From assembly GCA_910574255.1 (NCBI GenBank), contig CAJTAK010000009.1:106231-170230 (forward strand): 64,000 bases of DNA, written 5' to 3'. The notes beneath the pieces are model-generated. The model was given only the letters and a program-made list of their open reading frames with translations, did not search any database and was not told the DNA's origin. This DNA is from Clostridia bacterium. GTDB lineage: Bacteria > Bacillota > Clostridia > Lachnospirales > Lachnospiraceae. The position numbers and the translations under genes are program-made. Positions 18,235 through 26,929 of this stretch are shown here, piece by piece; position 1 is the stretch's first letter, and every line of letters starts with the position of its first letter.

Positions 18235-19323
18235 TTATGCCTTTGCCGCAATGTATCCCTGCGCTTTCAAAAACTCAGCACAGAGAACGGAGCCTCCGGC
18301 CGCACCGCGAACCGTGTTGTGGGAAAGGCCCACAAACTTCCAGTCATAGACATGATCCTCCCGGATTCTTCCGATAGAGATGCCCATGCCTTTCTCAAAG
18401 TCCACATCCAGCTTCACCTGGGGGCGGTTATCCTCCTCCATATACTGAATAAACTGCTTCGGTGCGCTGGGAAGCTCTAATTCCTGGGGCAGTCCCCGAT
18501 AATTACGAAGCTTCTCTATAAGCTGTTCCTTTGTTACCTTTTTGCGGAACTTCACAAATACGGCCGCTGTATGACCGTTCAGCACGGGAACTCGAATGCA
18601 CTGACAGGTGATTACCGGCTCTTTGGCAAGCTTGATCTCGCCGTCTTCACAGGTTCCTAAGACACGTAAGGGCTCCTTCTCGCTCTTCTCTTCTTCGCCG
18701 CCAATGTAAGGAATCACATTCTCCACCATTTCCGGCCAATCCTTAAAGGTCTTTCCGGCGCCGGAAATCGCCTGATAAGTAGTTGCCACTACCTCATAAG
18801 GCTCAAACTCCTCCCATGCTTTCAGCGCAGGTGTGTAGGACTGAATGGAACAGTTGGGCTTTACAGCAATAAAACCTCTCTTTGTTCCCAGACGCTTTTT
18901 CTGCTCCTCAATAATCTTCACATGCTCCGGGTTAATCTCCGGAATAATCATCGGTACATCCGGTGTCCAGCGGTGAGCACTGTTGTTGGAAACAACCGGT
19001 GTCTCGGTCTTTGCGTAAGCTTCCTCAATGGCACGAATCTCATCCTTAGTCATGTCCACGGCACTGAACACAAAGTCCACCTCTGCGGCAACCTTTTCCA
19101 CTTCATTTACATTCATAACTACAAGCTTCTTCACAGCCTCCGGCATAGGCGTAGTCATCTTCCAGCGGCCGCCTACTGCTTCCTCATAGGTTTTTCCTGC
19201 GCTTCTTTCGCTTGCTGCTATGGCAACAACCTCAAACCAGGGATGGTTCTCCAGCAGGGAAATAAACCGCTGTCCCACCATTCCCGTACCTCCTAAGATT
19301 CCAACTCTTAATCTGTCACTCAT
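18235..19323 (-). CDS. asd: Aspartate-semialdehyde dehydrogenase
   Basis: NADPH-dependent reduction of aspartyl phosphate to aspartate semialdehyde, the branch point for lysine/diaminopimelate, threonine and methionine. The 362 residues are of the archaeal/fungal-like subfamily: N-terminal [17 protein letters not shown], catalytic cysteine in VKPNCSIQS (about 155-160), QAISGAGK, and the catalytic His in [12 protein letters not shown] promoter (19451-19479) precedes it with a roughly 120-nt leader in which I see no recognisable lysine riboswitch. The downstream neighbour is the M15 lipoprotein. Confidence 0.97.
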   Translation of the reverse strand: MSDRLRVGILGGTGMVGQRFISLLENHPWFEVVAIAASERSAGKTYEEAVGGRWKMTTPMPEAVKKLVVMNVNEVEKVAAEVDFVFSAVDMTKDEIRAIEEAYAKTETPVVSNNSAHRWTPDVPMIIPEINPEHVKIIEEQKKRLGTKRGFIAVKPNCSIQSYTPALKAWEEFEPYEVVATTYQAISGAGKTFKDWPEMVENVIPYIGGEEEKSEKEPLRVLGTCEDGEIKLAKEPVITCQCIRVPVLNGHTAAVFVKFRKKVTKEQLIEKLRNYRGLPQELELPSAPKQFIQYMEEDNRPQVKLDVDFEKGMGISIGRIREDHVYDWKFVGLSHNTVRGAAGGSVLCAEFLKAQGYIAAKA

Positions 19324-19450
19324 TTTTCATACTCTCCTCTTTTTCCTCTGATGTGCGGCTTTTGGGAATCCGTAACCGTTCGACCGGCGAAGCTTGCCTT
19401 TCCTTAATACTGCCGCCTTTTCTATTGTTATGTATGATAACTTTTTATGT

Positions 19451-19479
19451 ATCCTAACGCATTTTATAAGAAAATGCAA
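19451..19479 (-). promoter_or_regulatory. Promoter of asd
   Basis: Minus-strand TTGCAT (19474-19479), 17-nt spacer, TAGGAT (19451-19456), about 120 nt before the asd start. Confidence 0.5.
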
Positions 19480-19531
19480 GTATTTATTTCCCTTAAGCTT
19501 CCGGCACCCTTTAAGCCAATGATGGATTGAT

Positions 19532-21250
19532 TCATTGGCTTAAGCTCTGACAACAGCTTCTCACCATACAGCGTTTCCTCTCGCAGGCGATTCCATATTT
19601 GAGAATAGCAGTCATCCCATCCTCAAGAAGCCTCTCCTCATAGCCTTTCTTTTCTATCTGCTCCAATGCTTCCCTGCATCCCGTTTCCAGGCTGCTCTTA
19701 TCCGGATATTTCACCTCAATCACAATTCCTATCTCGTCGTCCTCTATTTCAATCAGAATATCACTGAACCCGTCCCCTGATTCCGCATTGGAACGGATAT
19801 CCCACTCTTCACGATGACTCAGCAGTCCCAGCAGGACGCCGTGATAAAAATTTTCCTTTTTTTCCTTTCGCACACTTGTGTCACGGATGCTGATGGTTTT
19901 CTTTAAAAATGCGGTAAACAGTGCTTCAATGGTTTCCGTTTCGCCTTTTAAAAATGCATCGCAAAATTCGTCCAGCTTCGGCGTATCCTTTCTGACCTCC
20001 TCCTGTATCCATTCCATCACCTGCTCAATAAAAATCTGCCGGATTTCCAGATTCGGAATTGTCAGTCCGTATGCCCTGTCTCCCTCTTCCTCCCCACACT
20101 TGGTCAAATAACCTGTAGTAAAAAGCACGCTCCAGAGATTATCAATACTATTATACATATCACGATAGGTTAATTCCTCATTGAGCTTTTTGACAACGGT
20201 TCCCCCCTCAATCAATTTCTCAATCTCCCGCCTTACTCCGCCCTTTGCCATCTTAAGAAATCTGCGGATAATATCATTTCCACTGCTGTTAATCCAGTAG
20301 GCTTTTGGGGATGCAGAAGGGTCAGCCCGAAGCAAATCCACATAATTGATCACATCCCAGGGGCAGTATACGTCCGAATTTCCAAAACGGTAGCCGTCAT
20401 ACCATTCCTTTATCAATTCATATTTGTCCTCAAGCCCATAAAATCTCAGCATTTCCTGAACTTCCCAATCTAAAAGTCCGAAATATTCATCAAACCGGAC
20501 ATCCGTAATAGTCAGAACTTTAAGATTATTAAGACCCGTAAAAATACTTTCTTTTGCAATTCGAAGGCAGCCTGTCAGCACGGCAAACAGCAGATTGTCA
20601 TTGGTTTTTAAGCTATGGCTGAACATTTTTCGTATCATTGCCACCATTTCATCATAATACCCAAAATGCTGAGCCTTGTCCAAGGGAACATCATATTCAT
20701 CAATCAGAAGAATCACTTTTTGCCCGTAATGCTTCCTTAGAAGCTGTGTGAGCGTAAATAAGCTGCTTCCCAGCACACCATCGGACATAATAAAATGCTG
20801 AGCGCCGCTGGTATCTACTTGCACCAATTGTTTATATTGCGATTTCTCTAACTCCGAAAGCTGCTCACTTTCTGACAAAAAGGAAAAACGAAGAGCCTCG
20901 CAGCCAATAATGGAGCACAGCATCTCCCTGGCTCCCTCGTAATTCATAGCATCCGCATCCTTCAGACTGATCGAAATAACAGGAAATTTCCCCATATACT
21001 CCTGACAGAGCCCCTTTTCCTCTCCTATGGCAAGCCCGTCAAAAAGACTGCTGTCACAGCCATACTCAAAGAAATATTTAAGCATATTCATATTCAGGGA
21101 CTTCCCAAATCTTCTTGGACGGGTAAACAGATTGACCTGCGCCCAGTTCTTTAACAGATCTCTTATGAGCCCTGTTTTATCTATATAGTAAAAGCCCTCT
21201 TTACGCATTGTTTCAAAATTTTCAATACCAATGGGTAATTTTTTTGTCAT
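19532..21250 (-). CDS. AAA-ATPase-like protein with C-terminal PD-(D/E)XK nuclease domain
   Basis: Member of the large AAA-ATPase_like (PF09820)/DUF1703-type family common in gut anaerobes; role unknown, suspected nuclease or defence-related. The 572-residue frame starts at MTKKLPIGIENFE (8 nt after AGCAGGG; an ATG two codons earlier is too close). N-terminal NTPase features are FYYIDKTGLI, the Walker A-like RPRRFGKSLNMNML (about 45-58), Walker B LLIDEYDVPLDKA and the sensor TGCLRIAKESIFTGLNNL. The C-terminal nuclease core has GDGFSDILIEIEDDEIGIVIEVKY (D...ExK). A 12-bp stem spans the stop codon. It lies as a single gene between rnfB and asd. A broken paralogue lies at 1-431. Confidence 0.88.
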   Translation of the reverse strand: MTKKLPIGIENFETMRKEGFYYIDKTGLIRDLLKNWAQVNLFTRPRRFGKSLNMNMLKYFFEYGCDSSLFDGLAIGEEKGLCQEYMGKFPVISISLKDADAMNYEGAREMLCSIIGCEALRFSFLSESEQLSELEKSQYKQLVQVDTSGAQHFIMSDGVLGSSLFTLTQLLRKHYGQKVILLIDEYDVPLDKAQHFGYYDEMVAMIRKMFSHSLKTNDNLLFAVLTGCLRIAKESIFTGLNNLKVLTITDVRFDEYFGLLDWEVQEMLRFYGLEDKYELIKEWYDGYRFGNSDVYCPWDVINYVDLLRADPSASPKAYWINSSGNDIIRRFLKMAKGGVRREIEKLIEGGTVVKKLNEELTYRDMYNSIDNLWSVLFTTGYLTKCGEEEGDRAYGLTIPNLEIRQIFIEQVMEWIQEEVRKDTPKLDEFCDAFLKGETETIEALFTAFLKKTISIRDTSVRKEKKENFYHGVLLGLLSHREEWDIRSNAESGDGFSDILIEIEDDEIGIVIEVKYPDKSSLETGCREALEQIEKKGYEERLLEDGMTAILKYGIACERKRCMVRSCCQSLSQ

Positions 21251-21403
21251 TTCCATACCCTGCTCACTTCCTTACCACATCTGATGGCAGATTCTAAATC
21301 CTTTTGCTTCAGTTTCATTTTAACAGATATCAAAAGAAGTTCAAAGGGCTTGATGAAACTTTCCATTCCTTTTTGTTTTTCCCTTTGTCTCACTCCCTAT
21401 AGC

Positions 21404-22192
21404 TTACAATCGGGTAATCACCTTAGCCGGACACTTCTCCACGCATTTCTCGCATCCTACGCACTTATCATAATCAATATGGGCCAGATTGCCCTCCACC
21501 AAAATGGCTTCCGCCTCACACTGCTTTGTACAAAGCTTACAGCCAATGCAGCCTGCTGCACAGGCTTTCTTTACCTCCGGCCCCCTTGCATGACTGGAGC
21601 AGGCAACGGCGGCTTTCCCATCGCTGCGGATCAGTTCAATCAGATTCTTGGGACACACAGACACACAGCGGCCGCAACCGGTGCATTTCTCCGGATCCAC
21701 CACCGCTGCGCCGTCCTTCACATGGATTGCGTCAAAAGCGCAGGCTTCCACACAGGAGCCAAATCCCAGACAGCCGTAATCACATTGCCAGACAGAAAGC
21801 CCGGACAGAACTGCAGAGCGGCAGTCCTGAATGCCCACATAGTTGCATTTCACCGATGTCTTATCGCAGCTTCCCGCACAGCGGACAAAGGCTCTTTTCT
21901 TCACGGACTGCACCGCATCCACACCCATAATTGCGCTAATCTCCTGAATAGCCGTTTCATTGCAGACAGGACAGACATTCACGTCCGCCTCACCGCTTAC
22001 AATTGCCGCTGCCGCAGCATCACAACCGGCCTGGCCGCAGCCGCCGCAGTTATTTCCAGGAAGACACGCACGCACCCTTGCCTCCCGCTCATCAACCTCC
22101 ACATAAAACTTTTTTCCGGCGGCCACCAGAGCAGCCCCGATCAAAAGTCCAATCACTCCCACAATGAGCGTTGCTATTACAATTCCATTCAT
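21404..22192 (-). CDS. rnfB: Rnf complex subunit RnfB (iron-sulfur protein)
   Basis: Electron-entry subunit of the ferredoxin:NAD+ oxidoreductase that pumps Na+ or H+. The 262 residues start with one membrane helix (about 5-25), then a 4Fe-4S motif (CLPGNNCGGCGQAGC and a later CPVC), and ferredoxin-like domains with CTGCGRCVSVCP, CIGCKLCTKQC and CVGCEKCVEKCP. It is the last gene of rnfC-DG-E-A-B. A family A repeat fills the gap to rnfA and ends at its Shine-Dalgarno (AAAGGA). All cysteine motifs look intact. Confidence 0.97.
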   Translation of the reverse strand: MNGIVIATLIVGVIGLLIGAALVAAGKKFYVEVDEREARVRACLPGNNCGGCGQAGCDAAAAAIVSGEADVNVCPVCNETAIQEISAIMGVDAVQSVKKRAFVRCAGSCDKTSVKCNYVGIQDCRSAVLSGLSVWQCDYGCLGFGSCVEACAFDAIHVKDGAAVVDPEKCTGCGRCVSVCPKNLIELIRSDGKAAVACSSHARGPEVKKACAAGCIGCKLCTKQCEAEAILVEGNLAHIDYDKCVGCEKCVEKCPAKVITRL

Positions 22193-22211
22193 ATATGTTC
22201 CTTTCTATTCC

Positions 22212-22312
22212 AGTTCCGCAGAACTTGTACGGTGCATTTTTATCTAGAAGGATTTCCGACCACCAAAGACCGGTGTTCGTAAATCCTTCTATGCACCGCA
22301 CAAATTCTGCTG
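22212..22312 (-). repeat. Family A structured leader repeat before rnfB
   Basis: On minus, 20-nt outer arms (22291-22310 and 22217-22236) pair at every position if two G-U pairs are allowed; those would be A-C on plus. The inner stem AGAAGGATTT/AAATCCTTCT is perfect. The element ends CTGCGGAACTGGAATAG and then AAAGG, the rnfB Shine-Dalgarno. Confidence 0.85.
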
Positions 22313-22325
22313 TTTTTATAAGATT

Positions 22326-22351
22326 AGTACCGCAGAACTTGTACAGTACAT
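22326..22351 (-). repeat. Family A half copy after rnfA
   Basis: Only the 3' arm of the repeat (minus: GTACTGTACAAGTTCTGCGG) is present, directly upstream of the full copy. Confidence 0.7.
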
Positions 22352-22368
22352 TTTTACTACTCTCTCTA

Positions 22369-22947
22369 CTAAAATGACAAGTTTCCAAATCCCATAAACG
22401 CAATCGCCATCAATACCGCACAGAGCAGCACGATAGGCGCTCCCCGCAAGGGCGCCGGGATTGCGTCCTCGTCAATCCGCTCTCGGATGCCTGCCAGCAG
22501 TACAATGGCAACCGTGTAACCCACCGCTGTGCCAAAACCTGCCAGAACGCTTTCCAGCAGATTATAGCCGTTCTGCACATTGGTTAAAGCCACGCCAAGA
22601 ACTGCGCAGTTAGTCGTAATCAGAGGCAGATAGATTCCAAGAGCCTGGTAAACCGCCCGTGAGGTCTTTTTCAAAAACATCTCCACCAACTGCACCAGCG
22701 CCGCAATCACCAGAATAAATACAATGGTCTTAAGATAAGTAAGGTTTAGGGGAGCCAGAACGAAATCATACAAAAGGCTCGCCACCGCAGAGGAAATGGT
22801 GATTACAAAAATAACGGCTCCTCCCAGGCTTGCGGAGGTTTTAATCTGCCTGGACACGCCCAAAAAGGAACAGATTCCCAGGAACTGGTTCAGCACCACA
22901 TTATTAATCAGCGCCGTGGAAATTACAATCATAATCAGCGAAGTCAT
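22369..22947 (-). CDS. rnfA: Rnf complex subunit RnfA (membrane)
   Basis: Integral membrane subunit of the Rnf complex, with six predicted helices and homologous to RnfE and NqrE. At 192 residues it is full length. Family landmarks are INNVVLNQFLGICSFLGVS near the N-terminus, with the iron-coordinating cysteine of the RnfA/E pair in it, and LPLITTNCAVLGVAL in the middle, with the second. It begins 3 nt after rnfE's stop, so it is co-translated in the operon. Confidence 0.97.
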   Translation of the reverse strand: MTSLIMIVISTALINNVVLNQFLGICSFLGVSRQIKTSASLGGAVIFVITISSAVASLLYDFVLAPLNLTYLKTIVFILVIAALVQLVEMFLKKTSRAVYQALGIYLPLITTNCAVLGVALTNVQNGYNLLESVLAGFGTAVGYTVAIVLLAGIRERIDEDAIPAPLRGAPIVLLCAVLMAIAFMGFGNLSF

Positions 22948-22950
22948 TTT

Positions 22951-23625
22951 CTAGCTCTCTCCTTCCTTTGTGTCACAGGACTTTGCACATGTGGCACAGC
23001 AGCCGTCACAGCCCTCAACCACCTTATTTGCCCTGGTATTTATATTCACCGCATTCATAATCATAATAATAATCATCAGCACCAGAAATGCCCCAGGCGC
23101 TTTGATAAAGATGGCAATGGGCGCATAGGACTTTGGCATCACTTCAAATCCAAAGGCGGTGCCTGCCCCCAGAAGCTCCCGAACAAGCCCTATCACAGTC
23201 AGGGCAATGGTAAAGCCAAGCCCCATTCCCACGCCGTCCATGGCGGAAAGCAGGGGCGGATTTTTGGACGCAAACGCCTCGGCTCTTCCCAAAATAATAC
23301 AGTTCACCACAATCAGGGGAATATAGATTCCAAGAGCACTGTAAAGGGCCGGAACATAAGCCTCCGTTAAAAGCTCCACTACCGTAACCAGAGAAGCCAC
23401 AATGACAATATAAGCCGGAAGCCGGACCTCATCGGGAATCACCTTCCGAAGAAGAGAAATCACCAGATTGGACACCACCAGCACCGCCAGAGTGGAAACA
23501 CCCATTCCAAACCCATTTATCGCCGATGTAGTAACTGCCAGGGTCGGACACATGCCCAGCATCAGCACCAGAGCCGGATTTTCCTTTAAAATACCATTAT
23601 AAACACGTTCCATACATGGTTTCAT
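22951..23625 (-). CDS. rnfE: Rnf complex subunit RnfE (membrane), with cysteine-rich tail
   Basis: Integral membrane partner of RnfA; together they bind an iron-sulfur centre in the membrane. The 224 residues show the family core: ENPALVLMLGMCPTLAVTTSAING, then YIPLIVVNCIILGRAEAFAS and GLGFTIALTVIGLVRELLGAG. After the last helix there is a short soluble tail CDGCCATCAKSC (five cysteines in 12 residues) that the minimal subunit does not need; it could bind metal or be redox-active. The start follows a strong GGGGGG. It lies 12 nt after rnfDG. Confidence 0.95.
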   Translation of the reverse strand: MKPCMERVYNGILKENPALVLMLGMCPTLAVTTSAINGFGMGVSTLAVLVVSNLVISLLRKVIPDEVRLPAYIVIVASLVTVVELLTEAYVPALYSALGIYIPLIVVNCIILGRAEAFASKNPPLLSAMDGVGMGLGFTIALTVIGLVRELLGAGTAFGFEVMPKSYAPIAIFIKAPGAFLVLMIIIMIMNAVNINTRANKVVEGCDGCCATCAKSCDTKEGES

Positions 23626-23637
23626 TTCTTTCCCCCC

Positions 23638-25176
23638 TTATTTGATATATTCTCCAAAGAAATCCAACGCCGCATTGACTGCATTTATAACCGCTCCTGA
23701 TGAGGTGGAGGCGCCTGACACCGTATCAATCTCATTTTCTGCTGTGGAATCTCCTGCTTTGTTTAGGGTAAACCGTTCCACATTCACACCTGCAAACTGG
23801 CCTTTAAATGTCTCCTCATCACAGAGCATTCCCATGCCTGCCGTCTCATTCAGCTCCGTAAAGGCAATGCCGTTTATGGTTCCATCCGGCATAATTCCCA
23901 CGGACAGCGTAATATTGCCGTCAAAACCGTCTCCGGTAGTTGCGCTTATCACATAGCCCACAGGAGAACCGCCGGCATCCACTCCAACCGCCACTTCATT
24001 GATATAGGCTTTGCCAAAGTCCGTGCCATAGACATTGCCCTCCAAGGCTTCAATAGCCTTATTTACTTCCTCATCATAAGTAAAGTCTGCCGCATCCGGA
24101 CATACCTCCCGGTAAGAGGCTGCCTTTGCCGCCGCTTTTTGCTCCGCAATCTGATCCTCTGTCATCTCATACACACTGCTTAAACAAGCTCCTGCAATCA
24201 GGGTAATCGCACAGAGAATTATGGCTGACTTTGGAATTCCCTTTTTTCCCTTTGTCTGCTTGCGAAGACCAAAGGGCACAGGAACGGAAATCTCATCAAT
24301 CAAGGGAACCGTCATATTTGCAATAATAATGGCATAGCTTGCGGAATCCGGCGCACTTCCATATACCCGGAAAATGGCGCTCAAAATACCTACCAGCGCA
24401 CCGAAAATCAACTGCCCTGTGGACGTCACCGGGCTGGTCACCGGATCTGTCGCCATAAAAAGCGCCCCCATCATAATGCCGCCGGACACCAGATGCACCA
24501 AAACAAACTCTAAGTCCAGTCCACGTCCTCCGAACAGCAGCAGAAAGATGGAGAAAGACAACAGAGTTGCCAATGGAATCTCGTATGTAATTGCCCTGAC
24601 CGCCAGCAGATAGATCCCGCCAATACACAGGGCCAGAATCGAACTTCCAATTACACCGTTGCCAACGCCTAAAAATGCGTCCATGGCATTCACCGCCTGC
24701 CCGGATGCCAAAGCCTCTAAGGGCGTTGCCGAACTCATTCCGTCTAAAGAAAAGTCAGCCACAACACCGCTGAAAGAAATCAGCAGAAAGCATCTTCCGG
24801 CCAGAGCCGGGTTCATAAAATTATGTCCAAGACCTCCAAAGAAGCATTTTGCAAATAAAATCGCAAAGAAGCTTCCCATGCAGGGCACATAAAGGGGTAC
24901 GTATGCCGGAAGACATAAGGCTAGCAGAAGCCCCGTCACAACCGCACTTCCGTCCGTAACCGTATTGGGCCTTTTGGTAATCCAGTCAAAGATAAATTCC
25001 GTCAAAACGGCAGATAAAACAGAAAGCCCAATCACCAGAAATGCCCCTGTTCCATATCTGTAGATGCCAAAAACTGCAGCAGGCATCAAAGATAAAATCA
25101 CCTGACCCATGGCGCTGCTCGTAGTCAGCTTGTTTCTTACATGGGGACTGGAAGAAACATTATATAATTCACTCAT
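23638..25176 (-). CDS. RnfD-RnfG fusion protein of the Rnf complex
   Basis: A single 512-residue frame combines two subunits that are separate in well-studied Rnf systems. Residues 1-305 are RnfD: multi-pass membrane protein with GLGHNFMNPALAGRCF and an FMN-attachment-like SSATPLEAL (Thr about 151; the usual SGAT has Ser for Gly). Residues about 315-512 are RnfG: one helix (SAIILCAITLIAGACLS), then the FMN-binding domain ending in DTVSGASTSSGAV (about 484-494), with Ser or the next Thr as flavin acceptor. The linker is short and basic (RKQTKGKKG). No stop or frameshift lies between them. Two tandem family A repeats precede it. Confidence 0.92.
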   Translation of the reverse strand: MSELYNVSSSPHVRNKLTTSSAMGQVILSLMPAAVFGIYRYGTGAFLVIGLSVLSAVLTEFIFDWITKRPNTVTDGSAVVTGLLLALCLPAYVPLYVPCMGSFFAILFAKCFFGGLGHNFMNPALAGRCFLLISFSGVVADFSLDGMSSATPLEALASGQAVNAMDAFLGVGNGVIGSSILALCIGGIYLLAVRAITYEIPLATLLSFSIFLLLFGGRGLDLEFVLVHLVSGGIMMGALFMATDPVTSPVTSTGQLIFGALVGILSAIFRVYGSAPDSASYAIIIANMTVPLIDEISVPVPFGLRKQTKGKKGIPKSAIILCAITLIAGACLSSVYEMTEDQIAEQKAAAKAASYREVCPDAADFTYDEEVNKAIEALEGNVYGTDFGKAYINEVAVGVDAGGSPVGYVISATTGDGFDGNITLSVGIMPDGTINGIAFTELNETAGMGMLCDEETFKGQFAGVNVERFTLNKAGDSTAENEIDTVSGASTSSGAVINAVNAALDFFGEYIK

Positions 25177-25196
25177 ACTTTTATCCTCTCTATTCC

Positions 25197-25297
25197 AGTT
25201 CCGCAGAACTTATCCAATGCATCTCTACTAAGAAGAATTTCCGGCCGCCTAACCTTGCGTCCGTAAATCCTTCTATGCATTGTTCAAGTTCTGCTGA
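25197..25297 (-). repeat. Family A structured leader repeat before rnfDG (proximal copy)
   Basis: Outer arms 25275-25294 and 25203-25222 pair at 18 of 20 positions, one as G-U on minus. The inner stem AGAAGGATTT/AAATTCTTCT has one G-U. It ends CTGCGGAACTGGAATAGAGAGG, where GAGAGG is the rnfDG Shine-Dalgarno. Confidence 0.85.
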
Positions 25298-25308
25298 TTT
25301 TTCTATTC

Positions 25309-25409
25309 CAGTTCCGCAGAACTTGTCCAATGCATCCTACCAAGAAGAATTTCCGGCCGCCTAACCCTGCGTCCGTAAATCCTTCTATGCACTGTACTAG
25401 TTCTGCTGA
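25309..25409 (-). repeat. Family A structured leader repeat (distal copy after rnfC)
   Basis: A second copy in tandem with 25197-25297, period about 113 nt, starting right after the rnfC stop. The arms 25387-25406 and 25316-25335 pair with two mismatches. The loop region (CCGGCCGCC) is nearly identical to the neighbour, so this pair arose recently. Confidence 0.85.
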
Positions 25410-25412
25410 TTT

Positions 25413-26747
25413 TTATTTTCTCTTAGCCGCCATTATCTCAGCCTTCGCCTGCTTAAACAGCTGCATCAAAGGCCGCTTTGCCGGACAAATGTAAGTACAG
25501 GAACCGCAGGCAATGCACTCCAGACCGTACAGCTTCTTCTCATACCGCTCGTAATTCTTCTTCTCTGCCGCAGCTGCCATCATCTGAGGGGTCAGCCCCA
25601 AAGGACAGACCTGATTACAGCGCCCGCACCGCAGACAGGCGGTCTGTTGCTTTTGCGCCTCCGCCACCGGATCCGCAGACAGAACTGTCAGAGCATTATT
25701 ATTTTTACAAATGGGCACATCCAGGGAAGAAAGCGCAATCCCCATCATTGGGCCGCCGCAAAGGATCTTGTCTGCCTTTACACCTTCTTTGAAGCCCCCG
25801 GCTTCCTCCAAGACCTCCAAAAAGCTGGTTCCAATCCGCACCATAAGATTGCATGGATTCTTCACAGCGTCTCCCGACACCGTAAAGCCTCTCTCCATAA
25901 TCGGCTCTGATCTGCTCACCGCCTGATATATAGCATAGACCGTAGCCACATTGTCCACAACGCAGCCTGCGTCCGCCGGAAGCATCCCAAGCTTCAGATG
26001 CCTTCCCGCTGCCACACTGATGATAGAACGCTCGCCGCCCTGAGGATACTTGGTATGAACTGCCTGCACACGCACTTTTCCTTCTCCTGCGCATGCCTGC
26101 TCCATGGCTTTCATGGCCTCCGGCTTATTTTCCTCAATGATAATTACACCCTCCGCCTTGGGGAACAGCCGCAGCATAATCTTAAGACCTCCCACGATCT
26201 CTCTGCTCTTGGTACGCATAAGCTGATCGTCACAGGTGATATAAGGCTCACATTCCGCCCCGTTTGCAATCACATATTCGATCTCCTCCGGATTCTTCGG
26301 CGCAAGCTTTACATGGGTGGGAAAGCCTGCTCCCCCCAGTCCGATGATTCCGGCAGCCTTAATCTTGTCAAGAATCTCCTGACTGCCAAGCTTGGCAGCA
26401 TCCGTCTCCTTACCGATGCCCTCTGCCAATGTGTAGTTTCCGTCATTCTCCACCACAATGCAGGGAACCGATGCCCCCGCAACGGTCCTGCGGTTCTCCA
26501 CTGCCTTCACCTTACCGGAACAGGAGCTGACAATATTGGCTGATACAAAGCCGTCTGCTTCCGCAAGAATCTGGCCCGCAAGAATCGTATCTCCCTTTTG
26601 CACCACCGGCTTTGCAGGCTTTCCGATATGCTGATTCAGCGGAAAAATCAAGTCCCCCTTTGGGAGGTATGTACGATAGGATGCATCCCTGGCCAATTCC
26701 TTTCCGTCTGCCGGATGCACACCTCCCTGAAATGTTTTACTTAACAT
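25413..26747 (-). CDS. rnfC: Rnf complex subunit RnfC
   Basis: Peripheral NADH- and FMN-binding subunit, first gene of the rnf operon. The 444-residue frame starts ATG at 26747, 9 nt after AAGGGAAGA; a GTG two codons upstream is too close. Visible are the flavin/NADH-binding glycine-rich loop GIIGLGGAGFPTHVKL (about 130-145), ANGAECEPYITCDD, and the two C-terminal cluster motifs CLRCGRCNQVCP and CIACGSCTYICP. Subunit order C-DG-E-A-B matches other clostridial rnf operons. I see no clear promoter in the 180 nt upstream. Confidence 0.97.
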   Translation of the reverse strand: MLSKTFQGGVHPADGKELARDASYRTYLPKGDLIFPLNQHIGKPAKPVVQKGDTILAGQILAEADGFVSANIVSSCSGKVKAVENRRTVAGASVPCIVVENDGNYTLAEGIGKETDAAKLGSQEILDKIKAAGIIGLGGAGFPTHVKLAPKNPEEIEYVIANGAECEPYITCDDQLMRTKSREIVGGLKIMLRLFPKAEGVIIIEENKPEAMKAMEQACAGEGKVRVQAVHTKYPQGGERSIISVAAGRHLKLGMLPADAGCVVDNVATVYAIYQAVSRSEPIMERGFTVSGDAVKNPCNLMVRIGTSFLEVLEEAGGFKEGVKADKILCGGPMMGIALSSLDVPICKNNNALTVLSADPVAEAQKQQTACLRCGRCNQVCPLGLTPQMMAAAAEKKNYERYEKKLYGLECIACGSCTYICPAKRPLMQLFKQAKAEIMAAKRK

Positions 26748-26929
26748 AAACACTCTTCCCTTTCTGCTGCTATTTTTACTGCTATTACTTCATAACCAAC
26801 AACTCAGCCAAAAAACTCCCAGCCTGTTATAACTGCCGGCGCGCTGACAAGCCGGTTACTATTTCATTTATTTACCACTTTGCCACACTTGTGTATCAAA
26901 ATTCATTACTATATTCATTTAACGAAGGA

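Noticed and set aside
19324..19500. Lysine riboswitch or T-box before asd
   Set aside because: No conserved T-box sequence, terminator or lysine-riboswitch helices could be found in the roughly 120-nt leader.
25197..25409. Tandem near-identical units, possible CRISPR array
   Set aside because: There are only two units of about 100 nt, each a long palindrome with no short repeat/unique spacer pattern and no cas genes.
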